A DNA stretch of 64,000 bases from positions 558,001-622,000 of the forward strand of contig NZ_JACHIP010000005.1 in NCBI RefSeq assembly GCF_014203275.1, in the 5' to 3' direction. A model generated the notes under the pieces. It was not told the origin of the DNA. It made no database searches and saw nothing but the letters and a program-made list of their open reading frames with translations. This document shows, piece by piece, positions 62,109-64,000 of this stretch (the stretch's first letter is position 1; each line of letters begins with the position of its first letter). The position numbers and the translations under genes are program-made. Source of the DNA: Granulicella aggregans. GTDB lineage: Bacteria > Acidobacteriota > Terriglobia > Terriglobales > Acidobacteriaceae.

Positions 62109-64000
62109 ATGCACATCGGAAGGATTCAAGGACAAAAGCTACTTTGGATGGCATCTGCCCTCTTTGCGACATGGTTCGCGTGGGGCGGGTCGGCGTTCCT
62201 TTGCGCGCAGAATCTGACGCTCCGGCAGATGGACCATACCGCGTGGACCGCTCGGGACGGCGCTCCCATTGGAGTGAACAGTATTGCGGCTGCCCAGGAT
62301 GGAACACTCTGGCTGGCAACTCGCGGCGGGCTCTATCGCTTCGACGGTCTTCATTTCACCGCTTATATACCTCCTGCCGGTGAACCATCACTCCCTTCCA
62401 TCGAGATGAGGAGCGTCTACATGGCGCCTGATGGCGCTCTCTGGGTTGCTCCGTGGCTCAAGGGCTTGGTCCGAATCAAAGACGGGCATGTGCGTGTCTT
62501 CGACCAGAACGACGGGCTCTCGAGCGACACCGTGGCTCAGGTTTTGCAGGCACCAGACCGCGCCATGTGGGCGCTGAGCGGCGGCGTCCTCTACAAGCAG
62601 AAAGGCGATCTATGGCAGGAAGCGTTGCCACAGTCACAGCAGATCGGTGAGGTAGTACATTTTTTCTTCGACCGTGCCGGCACCTTGTGGATCGCGACCA
62701 GAAATCTCATCTACTTCGTTGCGAAGGGCACTTCTGTCCCGCAGAAGACGAGTGAAAAAGGCGGCAGTGTCTCGGATTTCATTGAGATGGCGGACGGCAG
62801 TTTGTGGATCAATGCGCTTCCACCGGCAGCGGTCATCCGGCGGCTGTCCGTGCCCGGCCATCCCAGCCCATTCCCTCTCAGCTATCCGGTTGAGGCCTCT
62901 GGAATCACGCTCGACCCCAAAGGGAATCTCTGGGTAGCGAGCAATCGCAACGGCGTACAACGTGTCGCATCCGATGTCATTCAGCTCCACGACAGAGGAT
63001 CGATACGACCGAACAATCCCGGCGTGCAGAAGTTCGATACGGAGGCGGGACTTAGCGGCCTCGGTGTCTTCACAGTCTTCCACGATGCCAACGGCACAAT
63101 CTGGGCGGGCACGACGCGCGGCCTGGACCGGTTTCGAATGCCCACCCTCACGAAGCTGCCAGACACGAGCATTGAGGGCGATGTAGGAATCACGGCATGC
63201 CCTAACGGTACGGTCTGGATGGGGAGTGGGGACTTCCTTATCTCTGTTACCGGAGAGGCCATTACCCACTACAAGAAAGGCGAGCTGTGGGGACTGTACT
63301 GCGACCGGAACAATACCGTCTGGTTCAACCGCGGAGGCGCGATCGTTCAGTTGCGCGATGGCAAGGAGCAGTCCATTCCGGTCCCGGATCCCAATCTGCC
63401 GTATTGCGTCGTGCAGTTGGCGGGAGATGCGGAGAACCTCTATGCGGACTGCGCGCTTAGCGGTTTATGGCGTCGTTCGAACAATCGATGGACCAGGATA
63501 GAAGCTCCAGGATTTCCCAAAGAATCTCCGATCGCGATCATGCAGGATGCTTCGGGGCGCGTATGGGCGGGCTTCACCGGCAACAGAGTCGGACTTGTCG
63601 ACGGCGCTTCGACGAAGACCTATGCTGTCGACAGTCTTCCCGGCTTAGGAAATGTGCAAGCGATCCTGGTAACGAAGGATGCTGTTTTCGCTGGTGGTGT
63701 GCATGGACTCGCTGCCCTGCGCGACGACCGCTTTCAATCCCTGCTCACGGCTGACTCGGACACTGTGCAGGGCGTCTCCGGTCTCGTTGAAGCGCACAAC
63801 GGAGATATATGGCTCAACGGAGCCCGCGGTGTGTTCCGAATCCCAGCCGGCGAGCTGACCAGGGCGCTCCACTCGGGCAGCTACCGCATGCAGTCCGAAC
63901 GCTTCTCGGGAGACGGCCTCGTGGGGTTTGCCTATCAGGGTTATGAGTTGCCCAGCGCCGTCATCGCACCGAACGGTCGCATATGGATCGCCACTTCATC
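62109..64000 (+). CDS. Two-component regulator propeller sensor (C-terminus beyond window)
   Basis: The frame opens with ATG at 62109 and is still open at base 64000 (630 codons), so the end is missing. A signal/anchor (LLWMASALFATWFAWGGSAFL) precedes repeated regulator-propeller blades: LWLATRGGLYRFDGLHF, LWIATRNLIYFV, LWVASNRNGVQRV, IWAGTTRGLDRF, VWAGFTGNRVGLV, IWLNGARGVFRI. The first blade starts WTARDGAPIGVNSIAAAQDG as in the periplasmic sensor of hybrid or HisKA_3 kinases. The missing part should hold Y_Y_Y, a membrane helix and kinase domains. It is divergent from the DoxX-like/NarL gene pair and is the probable sensor for that regulator. Confidence 0.9.
   Translation, partial: MHIGRIQGQKLLWMASALFATWFAWGGSAFLCAQNLTLRQMDHTAWTARDGAPIGVNSIAAAQDGTLWLATRGGLYRFDGLHFTAYIPPAGEPSLPSIEMRSVYMAPDGALWVAPWLKGLVRIKDGHVRVFDQNDGLSSDTVAQVLQAPDRAMWALSGGVLYKQKGDLWQEALPQSQQIGEVVHFFFDRAGTLWIATRNLIYFVAKGTSVPQKTSEKGGSVSDFIEMADGSLWINALPPAAVIRRLSVPGHPSPFPLSYPVEASGITLDPKGNLWVASNRNGVQRVASDVIQLHDRGSIRPNNPGVQKFDTEAGLSGLGVFTVFHDANGTIWAGTTRGLDRFRMPTLTKLPDTSIEGDVGITACPNGTVWMGSGDFLISVTGEAITHYKKGELWGLYCDRNNTVWFNRGGAIVQLRDGKEQSIPVPDPNLPYCVVQLAGDAENLYADCALSGLWRRSNNRWTRIEAPGFPKESPIAIMQDASGRVWAGFTGNRVGLVDGASTKTYAVDSLPGLGNVQAILVTKDAVFAGGVHGLAALRDDRFQSLLTADSDTVQGVSGLVEAHNGDIWLNGARGVFRIPAGELTRALHSGSYRMQSERFSGDGLVGFAYQGYELPSAVIAPNGRIWIATS

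Overview
The window looks like chromosome from an acidobacterium of the Terriglobia/Acidobacteriaceae type. The signs are high G+C, an ECF sigma factor paired with a TPR-tailed Ser/Thr kinase, Oar-type TonB-receptor remains, two-component regulator propeller kinases, an acidobacterial membrane regulator family, and many secreted glycoside hydrolases. No rRNA, tRNA, CRISPR array or insertion sequence was recognised.

Layout. 1-4570: a cut-off FG-GAP protein, then an ECF sigma factor and a membrane Ser/Thr kinase. 4571-14989: a repeat-bearing leader and a three-gene unit encoding two giant proteins (1434 and 1710 aa) and one small helical protein, none of known function. 15007-24668: a 2.6-thousand-residue secreted protein that joins a GH2-like module, Ig-like repeats, a discoidin domain, two malectin domains and a GH64 domain, divergent from a regulator gene broken by one in-frame stop. 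24738-31093: an ArsR repressor divergent from a complete RND/MFP/OMF efflux operon. 31214-38305: a four-gene signalling/transport operon (hybrid histidine kinase, REC-GGDEF, porin, PBP-like protein). 38664-40228: tautomerase, MarR regulator and SnoaL-like genes that share a palindromic element. 40402-43380: a CpxA/CpxR-like pair enclosing a tiny His-rich secreted peptide, with two identical candidate response-regulator boxes.

43542-47395: secreted or envelope proteins of unclear role. 47892-50387: an SDR, then an NmrA-like gene divergent from a TetR regulator with paired operators. 50394-56607: a glycan-degradation block (GH31, TPR protein, GH29) behind a decayed TonB receptor; the enzymes suggest xyloglucan or another fucosylated glycan. 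56655-58830: a MarR/VOC dioxygenase/hydrolase operon like the Bacillus Mhq quinone-response genes, with the hydrolase frameshifted. 59106-64000: a cNMP-binding/thioredoxin-reductase fusion without the CxxC, a NarL-type regulator, a DoxX-like protein and a cut-off propeller sensor.

The recurring theme is sensing the environment and acquiring polymers. The least explained parts are the giant-protein cassette (4943-14989) and the small His-rich peptide inside the Cpx-like locus. All family calls were made by reading sequence, without database searches.
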